Below are positions 15,158-22,677 of a stretch of 34,711 bases of DNA, one piece after another. The DNA is from Cyanobacteria bacterium UBA8803 (GTDB lineage Bacteria; Cyanobacteriota; Cyanobacteriia; Cyanobacteriales; Coleofasciculaceae), in the NCBI GenBank assembly GCA_003505715.1, contig DNXU01000448.1, positions 6,677 through 41,387 on the forward strand, given 5' to 3'. The notes below the pieces were generated by a model. It saw only the letters and a program-made list of their open reading frames with translations, was not told where the DNA came from and did no database searches. Position 1 is the stretch's first letter, and every line of letters begins with the position of its first letter. The position numbers and the translations under genes were made by a program.

Positions 15158-17487
15158 TATTGATACACCTCTGCTATTTTAGAGATAAGCACACTTAAAC
15201 TGTTCTGGAAAGCTTTTCTAGTAAAACTCTCTCGTCGGTTACGCTGAGCCTGGATAACTTTTGACCGGAGTACTCGCTCCTTAACGAGTAGTTTTGCTAA
15301 AGCAGCGACATGAAGTAGTTCGTTCTTACTGGTAAATAGAATTCCAGCGTTGCCTAATGTTTCAGGAACAGCGCTACTTTTATAGGCAAGAATGGGAATA
15401 TCAAACCACATGGCTTCAACAAGGGGTACACAAAATCCTTCGTGTTCGCTCATTGACCAGAATAAGTGTGCCGTTCGGTAAAAGGCGAGCAGTTGAGCAT
15501 CATTGACTTGCCCTGTAACTTGTACGTGTTCCCCTAAGTTCAGCTTGTCAATGGTATTGATGAGTCGGCAGTAGTAAGGATCGTTGGTATCGCCCCATCC
15601 CACTAAAATAAGCCGCGCCTCCCCATCCATGGTTAGATAGTGTGAGAAAGCTTTTACAAGATCTTCTTGACATTTGTTCGGAGCTATACGACCGACAAAA
15701 AGGAGATTGGATTTGCCATCTTGTAACTGCTGCATTAATGAAGCATCGGCATGCATATCCCATTTCTGAGGGTCTACAGCTATGGGCAGTACCTTGGGTT
15801 CGGTAAACCCAGAGGCCAAAAGTTCAGCGGCATTGTAAGCAGAGTCTCCAACCGATATGGAAAAGTGATGAGCAAGTTGGTTGAGTTCGGCGCGGCCTTC
15901 TTCCAGAATTTGGGCAAACTCTGGTCTATAAGGTCGAAAGAACTCAGCAGGTGTGATGTTGTGATAAATTAGGCATTTACAGCCTAGGTGGGCGATCGCG
16001 TAGGCCGTCACCTCAGAACCAATCGAGTGATGGTAAATTAGTCCGGCTTGCCGATTAATCTGCTGGGTTGGAAAAAGTTTGACTTCATGAGCGACACGCC
16101 TATCCACATACTTAACATAAATATCTGACTGGTATCCCCAACTGCGCAAATAGTCTCTGATAACCAGTGCATGATTTGAGATGGCATCACCATAACCTAA
16201 ATTGGGCAATAGTTGATGAATTTCATTGAGCCTGATAGCTCTAGGTTTTCTTGAAGACTGTACCGCTGGTTCTAAGAAGCCCAAAGCCGCTTCGTAACGG
16301 TCAATAACATTATCCCAGACGGCATACTCTTGAGCATACTCTCGACCCCTAGCCCCATACTCTGCTAGCTTGTCCTTGCCAATAGTATCAATTTCCGCAA
16401 ACAGTTCTGCCCATTCTGTTGCTGTCCCTGCTAACCAACCTCCGCAAGCTTGTTCAACTGCGATCGCTGTAGCTAAACAGTTGCGATGCGCCGCCACTGA
16501 GCGTCCGTATAACCAAGCCTCCATAATGACACGGGAGTAACTTTCGTTACGGCTTGGTTGAAACAAAGCTAAGCAGTTAGCCAGTAAGGCTTCTTTGTGA
16601 GAATCTTCTACCAAACCGAGATCGATGATACCCGGTATCGAATTATCAAACGATTGATTTCCAGCGCCAGCTAGAACCAGCTTCAGCGTTGAATGGGGAT
16701 ACTTTTGCTTGAAACTGGCATAAGAGTCTACTAATAGATCTGTATTCTTCGTAGCATCCCGACGACCTAGGTAAAGGATAAAACGCTCTTGCTTGACTTT
16801 GAGGTCTCCAACTTTCTCGATACCTGTACCAGCGTACCAATCTACTTCAACTCCTTCACCAATTACAATGCTTTTGGCCATAATACCGGGGCCGTACAAC
16901 TGGGTTGCCAGTTGAGCTTCACCATCGCTATTAAATAATATAGTTCTGGCAGCATGGAAGAGATTGGCTACTGTAGGTAAATAAGCATAAGCTTCATCGT
17001 GCAAACATGGTTGTAAAAAGGCGCGATCAGCAACCAAGGGCAATCCATTTAGAATTGGGCCGTAAAGATAAGGAATAAATAGGAATCCCTGGTAGTTCCT
17101 ATGTTTATTTCTCAAATAGCGCAGGAGCTTGGGAGCATTAATATTCTCCATGCTGAAAATAGCTGCATCCTCTGAACTGACAGGATTGACTCCAGGTTTC
17201 AGCGTGGAGTGAGGTAAACTCAGAATGGAGCGATTGACGCGATCGAAAGCCTCGCTATTACGATGGTTTACAGAAAAACGCCGAATAACTATATCCTGCT
17301 CCCGCCTCGCTCCAGCTTTGATATGATTAGCTGCCCAATCATCATGAAAAGAGCGGCAGCAAGTTGTGAGTACCTCAACTCTCAAACCTCGATGGGCAAG
17401 GCGAGTTGCAATTTGCCAAGCCTGTTGCTCTGCCCCCCCCTTTAAATCGTTACCGAACCAAGGTGTTACAATTGCCAGCGGCTTCAT
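15157..17487 (-). CDS. Bifunctional protein: two fused GT4 glycosyltransferases
   Basis: This 776-residue protein is twice the GT4 length and carries two complete GT-B enzymes. Unit 1 (about 1-405) has the KGGAEQQ loop (16-22), YLGRRDATKN (239-248) and EX7E ESYSRVIME (315-323). Unit 2 (about 414-776) has GYGDAISNHA (431-440), FVGRIAPNKCQEDL (597-610) and EX7E EGFCVPLVE (683-691). It probably adds two successive sugars, or alternates them in a repeat unit, at the cytoplasmic membrane face. Unit 1 resembles the single GT4 at 10359-11525. The ATG at 17487 shares an ATGA overlap with the upstream methyltransferase stop, and its own stop overlaps the next start by one base. Both catalytic motifs look intact. 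Confidence 0.93.
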   Translation of the reverse strand: MKPLAIVTPWFGNDLKGGAEQQAWQIATRLAHRGLRVEVLTTCCRSFHDDWAANHIKAGARREQDIVIRRFSVNHRNSEAFDRVNRSILSLPHSTLKPGVNPVSSEDAAIFSMENINAPKLLRYLRNKHRNYQGFLFIPYLYGPILNGLPLVADRAFLQPCLHDEAYAYLPTVANLFHAARTILFNSDGEAQLATQLYGPGIMAKSIVIGEGVEVDWYAGTGIEKVGDLKVKQERFILYLGRRDATKNTDLLVDSYASFKQKYPHSTLKLVLAGAGNQSFDNSIPGIIDLGLVEDSHKEALLANCLALFQPSRNESYSRVIMEAWLYGRSVAAHRNCLATAIAVEQACGGWLAGTATEWAELFAEIDTIGKDKLAEYGARGREYAQEYAVWDNVIDRYEAALGFLEPAVQSSRKPRAIRLNEIHQLLPNLGYGDAISNHALVIRDYLRSWGYQSDIYVKYVDRRVAHEVKLFPTQQINRQAGLIYHHSIGSEVTAYAIAHLGCKCLIYHNITPAEFFRPYRPEFAQILEEGRAELNQLAHHFSISVGDSAYNAAELLASGFTEPKVLPIAVDPQKWDMHADASLMQQLQDGKSNLLFVGRIAPNKCQEDLVKAFSHYLTMDGEARLILVGWGDTNDPYYCRLINTIDKLNLGEHVQVTGQVNDAQLLAFYRTAHLFWSMSEHEGFCVPLVEAMWFDIPILAYKSSAVPETLGNAGILFTSKNELLHVAALAKLLVKERVLRSKVIQAQRNRRESFTRKAFQNSLSVLISKIAEVYQ

Positions 17488-18719
17488 ACTTTATATCCAA
17501 TCACGGCGTAATCCTGAGGTCCATAGAAATAGTTATTAACAAGTTCCGCAAGTTTAGAGCCATTATCTGGGCAGGAATCTTGATTAGGATTTAGGTCAAC
17601 GATTTCAACTGGATAAAATCCGATATGTTCGAGCAGAAACTCGCTCAACAGGCTGGGTAAGGGATGAAGATGGCTGGGGTCAAGGTAAAAATTATTGCTC
17701 CCAACTAATAGGTTCTGGGGATTCGGAGTTTCAAATATTGCCAAACCTCCAGGTTTTAACACTCTTAAGGTTTCATTGAACAACTTCATGAGCAGGGGAA
17801 AGGGCAGATGCTCAATAATGTGAAAACCCGTCACTGCACCCAAGCTGGCATCTGGGAGAGATGTCAGGTAAGCAATTACATCTGATTCTATAACCTCCAG
17901 ACCTCTTGCTTGGCACTGATCTAGCATGACTCTATTGATGTCTAGACCCTTGGCAATGCAGCCAGCATCTCGTAGCAATTCCAACCATTCACCACGCCCA
18001 CAACCCAAATCTAAAATCGGGAAGTCTTGTGTACCAACCTGGGCTTGAGCAATTCGCGGCAGGTAGAATTTTAATCGCTCGACGATATCATCACGACGAC
18101 CACGGAAGCGGTCTTCAAAAGCAACATAGAAAGCATCGAGCAAGTGCTGGTTTTCATTCACAAAGGTTTGAAGTTGCTCGCTAGCGAATGGTTCTGGTAA
18201 ACGCTGACGCGCTTCCTCTAAGAAAAGGGTAATAAGACGCTTTTGTTGGGCTAAATCGTTTTTTAGATAACTGTCGTTTTTGATATAGCGGTCATCCACT
18301 GCCTGTAGGCGCTCGCTGGTAGTCTTCATCTGCGCTTGAATAGCATAGAGTTGTTCGCTTAAATGCCGATTTAGTGTTAGAGATTCTTTGAGGGCTTGAA
18401 TTAACGAAAAATTAACGGCACGCTGCTCCTTAAAGAGGAAACTATAAAGCTTTAGGGCAAATTTTTGCAACCCCTTACTGACCTTAAAGGGAAAACGATT
18501 AAACTTAGGAGGAATTTCTGTACGAACCTGAGATTTTAATTCAGCATTATTAAGCAAAGCCTCTATCTGGTTAAGGTTCATCAGGTTGGCTGGGGTTATA
18601 TTTACAAAATTGCTATTGGCTGATTCTGGAACTGCAAGATTATTACGTCTAGCTACTTCTTCTTGGATTTTTTGCATCAATTCATCAACATTAATTTCGG
18701 GATTATTAGCTTCAATCAT
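17484..18719 (-). CDS. SAM methyltransferase with N-terminal coiled coil (WbdD-like position)
   Basis: The N-terminus starts with EINVDELMQKIQEEVARR (8-25), a segment common to methyltransferases next to wzt in O-antigen clusters. A mostly helical region with likely coiled coil follows (about 100-200). The Rossmann core comes next: PILDLGCGRGEWLELL (234-249), AKGLDINR, FHIIEHLP, LKPGGLAIFETPNP, and a PSHLHPLP segment. In ABC-exported O-antigens a methyltransferase can cap the non-reducing end, stop chain growth and mark the chain for Wzt; position directly after wzt fits such a role, but no kinase domain as in WbdD is seen. It may simply methylate a sugar. It is 39 bases downstream of wzt and overlaps the double glycosyltransferase by 4 bases. 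Confidence 0.88.
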   Translation of the reverse strand: MIEANNPEINVDELMQKIQEEVARRNNLAVPESANSNFVNITPANLMNLNQIEALLNNAELKSQVRTEIPPKFNRFPFKVSKGLQKFALKLYSFLFKEQRAVNFSLIQALKESLTLNRHLSEQLYAIQAQMKTTSERLQAVDDRYIKNDSYLKNDLAQQKRLITLFLEEARQRLPEPFASEQLQTFVNENQHLLDAFYVAFEDRFRGRRDDIVERLKFYLPRIAQAQVGTQDFPILDLGCGRGEWLELLRDAGCIAKGLDINRVMLDQCQARGLEVIESDVIAYLTSLPDASLGAVTGFHIIEHLPFPLLMKLFNETLRVLKPGGLAIFETPNPQNLLVGSNNFYLDPSHLHPLPSLLSEFLLEHIGFYPVEIVDLNPNQDSCPDNGSKLAELVNNYFYGPQDYAVIGYKV

Positions 18720-18758
18720 TTTTATAACTTTAGAAATTGTCTAAATTTTACCTAAATA

Positions 18759-20033
18759 TTAAGCTATTTTAGCCTTCAACTGATTTATAATTATCTGAGA
18801 ATTCAAATCAACTACCCCATCACAAGTCTGACTGTTAGTGACTTCTAATACTACTACCTCATCCATCCAATCGTAGCTCAATCCACATTCAGAATGTATG
18901 CCTATGCTTATTGTATAAATTCCCTTATTTAACAAACATGGCATTTGAAAATTTACAGTTAACTTTTGCTCCTTAGCTAGTTTAGGCAAATCAATATTCA
19001 TTAAATTAGTATTAGTGCCATATATAACTATTCCCATTAAGTTTCTAATAGAAAATCCAATCACTAAATCAGCTAAATCAGTTTTAGCTTGCAAGCACAC
19101 TACAATATTAAAAGAGGAACCAGTCTCGAGTTTTTCTTTGAGGGAGCGTCCATTTAAATCAGTAATACTAACAGAATTAATTACGGCTAATTTATTACCA
19201 TGCCTATATATGGGATCTTTACTCAGATACCCTGAAGAATTAGGATCGCTGTTTTCTGGATTTTTTTCTAATTCCAGGTACTCAGCTTCAGAGCTAAGTT
19301 GTTCGGAACTCAAGAGGCCAATATAATGATTAACTACATCTTTAGGAGTACCTATATTTAAGATTACTCCATGGCTCATAAGAGCTGCACGCTGGCAGAG
19401 CATTTTCACGCTGGAGCAATCATGAGAAACAAATAGGATTGTTACCCCTCCATCTTTTAACTCGCGAATTCGCTTCATGCAGCGAGCTTGGAATTTAGCA
19501 TCCCCAACAGCTAAGGCTTCATCCACGATTAAGATTTGAGGTTCTGTGTTAGCCACGACGGCAAAGGCTAAGCGGACTACCATACCGCTGGAGTAAGTTT
19601 TGACAGGCTGATCGAGAAAATCTCCAATGTCGGCAAAAGCCGAAATGCGATCGAACTTGGCTTCTATTTCTTCCCGACTTAAGCCTAAAATTTGACCATT
19701 AAAAAATACATTTTGCCGCCCCGTAAATTCTGGGTTAAACCCACTACCTAACTCTAGCAGGGCTGAAACTCGACCCTTGACCTTCACCTCACCAGTCGTT
19801 GGTGTCAGTGTCCCCGCAATAATCTGTAATAGCGTACTCTTACCTGAACCATTTTGCCCGATAATCCCTAGTGTTTCTCCCCGGGCAACGTCTAAGTTGA
19901 TATCGCGCAATGCCCAAAACTCCTCGGCATGAGCCTTCCCTGGTAGTAAAAGATCCTTTAACCGATCTGCCGGACGCTTGTAACGCTTATAGCATTTCGA
20001 GACATTTTGCACAGAAATTAGAATCTCACTCAT
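18759..20033 (-). CDS. wzt: ABC transporter ATPase for polysaccharide export, with carbohydrate-binding tail
   Basis: This is the nucleotide-binding subunit of an ABC exporter that moves undecaprenyl-linked polysaccharide across the inner membrane. Walker A is GQNGSGKS (about 59-66), the signature is YSSGMVVRLAFA (about 147-158), Walker B is ILIVDE (about 167-172) and the H-loop is FVSHD. Residues about 280-424 form the extra beta domain of long Wzt proteins that recognises the chain end (NKLAVINSVSITDLNGRS, YTISIGIHSECGLSYDWMD). The ATG at 20033 is preferred to the GTG just before it at 20036; neither has a clear Shine-Dalgarno. The permease Wzm usually lies just upstream, but only a broken membrane-protein remnant is there. 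Wzm must be outside the window if the exporter works. Confidence 0.94.
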   Translation of the reverse strand: MSEILISVQNVSKCYKRYKRPADRLKDLLLPGKAHAEEFWALRDINLDVARGETLGIIGQNGSGKSTLLQIIAGTLTPTTGEVKVKGRVSALLELGSGFNPEFTGRQNVFFNGQILGLSREEIEAKFDRISAFADIGDFLDQPVKTYSSGMVVRLAFAVVANTEPQILIVDEALAVGDAKFQARCMKRIRELKDGGVTILFVSHDCSSVKMLCQRAALMSHGVILNIGTPKDVVNHYIGLLSSEQLSSEAEYLELEKNPENSDPNSSGYLSKDPIYRHGNKLAVINSVSITDLNGRSLKEKLETGSSFNIVVCLQAKTDLADLVIGFSIRNLMGIVIYGTNTNLMNIDLPKLAKEQKLTVNFQMPCLLNKGIYTISIGIHSECGLSYDWMDEVVVLEVTNSQTCDGVVDLNSQIIINQLKAKIA

Positions 20034-20047
20034 CACACCGCTGCTGT

Positions 20048-20330
20048 TTTAGCAACCTCTAGAGTACATCAGCAAACGCTGGTAGCGATAACCGATCCAC
20101 TCATAGACCACCATAAAACACTACCAAAGAAATCACCGCCGTTACACCCACTCTCTCAAAAGATTGTCGTGGCTATCAGGATTGAGTTCCTCTACACCTG
20201 TGCGCTTGCCGCTAACCGATTTAACGAAAACAGCCAACTCTAGCAGGAGATAGATTAAACTGACAATGTCCAGAGCCATGACTAGAGGATGCGGTGAGTA
20301 GACATAGATTACCGTGGCAGCAGATAAGTA
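20048..20330 (-). pseudogene. Remnant of a small membrane-protein gene upstream of wzt
   Basis: The minus strand here reads as pieces of a membrane protein in several frames. One frame is open from 20330 to a TAA at 20142-20144: it passes through a hydrophobic stretch (ATVIYVYSPHPLVMALDIVS and on through LIYLLLELAVF) and ends NLLREWV. Shifting frame gives a second hydrophobic stretch, GVTAVISLVVFYGGL, ending in a TGA. A third frame then reads VVYEWIGYRYQRLL before a stop near 20050. A real 45-residue gene (20142-20279, ATG start) is possible, but the joined reading looks like decay. Its upstream part runs under the start of the ligase gene on the other strand. I cannot name the parent family, and it does not clearly match Wzm. 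Confidence 0.4.
20284..20289 (+). promoter_or_regulatory. Ribosome-binding site supporting the GTG start of the ligase gene
   Basis: AGAGGA, with 4-5 bases to the GTG at 20294. No ATG in frame lies nearby, so the GTG start is well supported. Confidence 0.55.
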
Positions 20331-22612
20331 TCACGCTTGTCTTATTGGTTGTCGTTGTTGTTCATCTTTTGGTTCCAATCAATCCCGACCATACTCTCCC
20401 GGCTGTACCCGAACTTTTAGGCGTCGCACTTGTGAGTAGTATTCTCGGCATCACTGTTAGTTTAGGAAAAACCCTACAGTTGCCAGCTTGGTCGATCCGA
20501 AACAGTGAAAGCATTGTCCTGAGTATGTTGTGGCTGACTGTCCTTGGCGTGACAGGGCCAAGGGCTGTTTTGTCCCTGTTTCGCACACCTGGTCAAGCTT
20601 GGATACCATGCCGCATCGTTCCTGGTATAGCAACTAAGTTCGAGTGCCTGTGGCAGGCCAGTATCACTCAACATTATGGGTATCGGACTTTTTTTATGCT
20701 GGTGAGTGCAGCGATACTAGGAACGCTGGCGTTTCTCATGGCTCGCATAGTGCGTCAGGGTTGGCAGATCCTCTTGGGAGCTGTTGTTTTTGGTTCGCTG
20801 TTAGTCACAGTAGTTGGTTTTTTTTGTGTAGCTTTGGGAATTGAACAGGCATTGCCCAAAAGCCTTCTCTACAATAGTTTGGGTTCTCAAAGACTGACGC
20901 AGATTTTTGGCAATCCCGGTTGGGTGTGGCCTTATTTTGCCCCTGGACTTGCTGTTGTTGTATGGGTAACCGTCGCAGCATCAACTTGGGCAGGTCGAAT
21001 TCTTTGGGCTGGCATATCTAGCGTATTACTCCTGGGTGTTCTGGCTACTCAGCAGCGTGGAGGACTATTGCTATGCATTATATACGTGACAGTTTGCCTC
21101 TTTTATTGCCTAATTCGCGGTCTTAAAAAGAGAAGCTTGCCGATTGTCAGCCTAGGAACAATGGTGTTGGTGGTTTTTGGGAATGCACTCTACGTGCTTT
21201 TTAACAATGAGCAACTTTTACAGGAAGGCGCTAGCTCTATTGGTTACCACTGGAGAGTGAAACCGCTTGCCGCTGACACAGGACGGCTTGAGATTTGGCG
21301 AGGGGCCTGGGAGATATTCAAGGAAGCCCCCCTTTTGGGGCACGGATATGCGAGCTGGTTCCAAATGATTTCGGAATACGGCTCGAAACATAATATGTAT
21401 TATGTGCTGGATACGTCTCATAACCTGTTTTTTCAGATGCTCGTAGAACTTGGTTTACTGCATACTTTGCTAGTTCTGGGTATCCTGGTTCTCATTGCTG
21501 TAATTGTATTCCAAAATACTAGGTTTTTGCCTAGGGGGAGATTACTTTTCCTCTTAGCAATGAGTTCATTTTTTGTTCCCTCACTGTTACAGGAAATCAA
21601 CTACATCCGTCCGACATTCTACATTCATGCCCTTTTTTGGGGTACTCTCGCAGGTCTGCCGTTTTACACCGACACCAAATTAATCCAGAGTTCCTCAGGC
21701 CAGCGCGATCTCTTTCTGCAAAACACCATTTTTTCAGGTAAAGTAAGTTTAATCGCACTCATTAGTTTTCAGTCATTAACGGCTAGCTGTCTACTCTTAA
21801 TTTTCTTTTGTTTGTTCAATTTCAGCTTTGGGGGGTTTCCATTTGAAGCGAATTTGACTCAACCCAGTCCAAGCCTGATGCGATGGCTTGGACTGTATGC
21901 AAAAATGGCTGCTTTCGCAACACCTGAGGGCAAAACTTACTCGGTGTTTGCGACCAATCCAGTTCAAAAACCAATTAGTGCCGATCTGGCTGAAGGTGGG
22001 ACTGATTTTCGTATTACCGCAGCGGGAAATGAGGAGCTTTCCCTGGCACTTACCAATGGTGGACGATATTGGCCCCAAAGACATGACCTCTCTTTTTCGA
22101 CAGCTATACCCGATGGGGCACGTTGGATCAGTACACAGATCTTTTATCCACCTGTGCAGTCGAATCTGGGCATCAGTTGGTCTAGAAATATGTACTTTTG
22201 GGAAACCTTTGGGGGTCGTGCCGGACGGTGGTGTGGACAAGATTGTATGTTTCTGGCAAAAAGCTGTGGACGGCGCGATTACTTGGATTTTGTCGTAGGA
22301 GCTCCAAGACCTGACTATTCTGAGGCTCAACCACTATCCTTTGAAGTTTCTGTCTACAGTATGACCGAGGAGATCGATTTTTCATCACAGGTCTTGCAGA
22401 ACTTGCCTCCATCAATTGCCCATGTGTCTGAACAATTAGAGAAGCCAGGTGAGGAAAAGCAATTTCACTTCAAAGGTACGCCAAAAACAGGCTGGTATCT
22501 CGTGCGCTTACAAGCGACATCGGTTTTTAACCCCAAGTCTCAAGGGTTTTCTCAAGACGAGCGCAATCTTGCACTGACCGTCATGGAGACGGATTGCTCA
22601 ATGGCTCATTAG
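20294..22612 (+). CDS. O-antigen ligase/polymerase-like membrane protein with C-terminal extracytoplasmic domain
   Basis: This polytopic membrane protein has the O-antigen ligase (Wzy_C) core: a dozen or so hydrophobic helices over residues 10-515 and a large loop with GRLEIWRGAWEIFKEAPLLG (330-349). After that comes TSHNLFFQMLVELGL (374-388), where H376 and the preceding arginines are characteristic. Such proteins join glycan to a lipid or protein acceptor, or polymerise repeat units, on the periplasmic side. Residues about 515-772 form a soluble, beta-rich tail that most ligases lack, with four cysteines (RWCGQDC, KSCGRR, TDCS) that may form disulfides. The start is GTG at 20294 with a good ribosome-binding site. 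It runs opposite to both neighbours, so it is transcribed on its own. Ligase versus polymerase cannot be settled here. Confidence 0.87.
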   Translation: MSRHRLPWQQISITLVLLVVVVVHLLVPINPDHTLPAVPELLGVALVSSILGITVSLGKTLQLPAWSIRNSESIVLSMLWLTVLGVTGPRAVLSLFRTPGQAWIPCRIVPGIATKFECLWQASITQHYGYRTFFMLVSAAILGTLAFLMARIVRQGWQILLGAVVFGSLLVTVVGFFCVALGIEQALPKSLLYNSLGSQRLTQIFGNPGWVWPYFAPGLAVVVWVTVAASTWAGRILWAGISSVLLLGVLATQQRGGLLLCIIYVTVCLFYCLIRGLKKRSLPIVSLGTMVLVVFGNALYVLFNNEQLLQEGASSIGYHWRVKPLAADTGRLEIWRGAWEIFKEAPLLGHGYASWFQMISEYGSKHNMYYVLDTSHNLFFQMLVELGLLHTLLVLGILVLIAVIVFQNTRFLPRGRLLFLLAMSSFFVPSLLQEINYIRPTFYIHALFWGTLAGLPFYTDTKLIQSSSGQRDLFLQNTIFSGKVSLIALISFQSLTASCLLLIFFCLFNFSFGGFPFEANLTQPSPSLMRWLGLYAKMAAFATPEGKTYSVFATNPVQKPISADLAEGGTDFRITAAGNEELSLALTNGGRYWPQRHDLSFSTAIPDGARWISTQIFYPPVQSNLGISWSRNMYFWETFGGRAGRWCGQDCMFLAKSCGRRDYLDFVVGAPRPDYSEAQPLSFEVSVYSMTEEIDFSSQVLQNLPPSIAHVSEQLEKPGEEKQFHFKGTPKTGWYLVRLQATSVFNPKSQGFSQDERNLALTVMETDCSMAH

Positions 22613-22677
22613 CAGTCAGCGGCTACAGGGATCTCTCAATAGCGATCGGCTAAAACCCTAGCGAACCAAGTAATTTC

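Noticed and set aside
20048..20160. The minus-strand reading VISLVVFYGGL...FADVL as the C-terminus of Wzm
   Set aside because: The FADVL ending at the right distance from a helix recalls ABC-2 permeases, but a stop interrupts it and the upstream residues do not look like Wzm. Likely coincidence.
20142..20279. A 45-residue minus-strand ORF with one hydrophobic helix as an independent small gene
   Set aside because: No clear ribosome-binding site, and neighbouring frames carry what look like its continuation. I treat it as part of a decayed gene, though a real small protein cannot be excluded.
21797..22330. Minus-strand 177-residue ORF and plus-strand 136-residue ORF inside the ligase gene
   Set aside because: Both overlap the C-terminal part of a continuous ligase reading frame and have composition typical of shadow translation.
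22640..22665. TAGCGATCGGCTA palindrome between the ligase and FlaA1/CapD-like genes as a bidirectional terminator
   Set aside because: The stem is short and imperfect, without a T-run on either strand; it more likely reflects a HIP1-like core.
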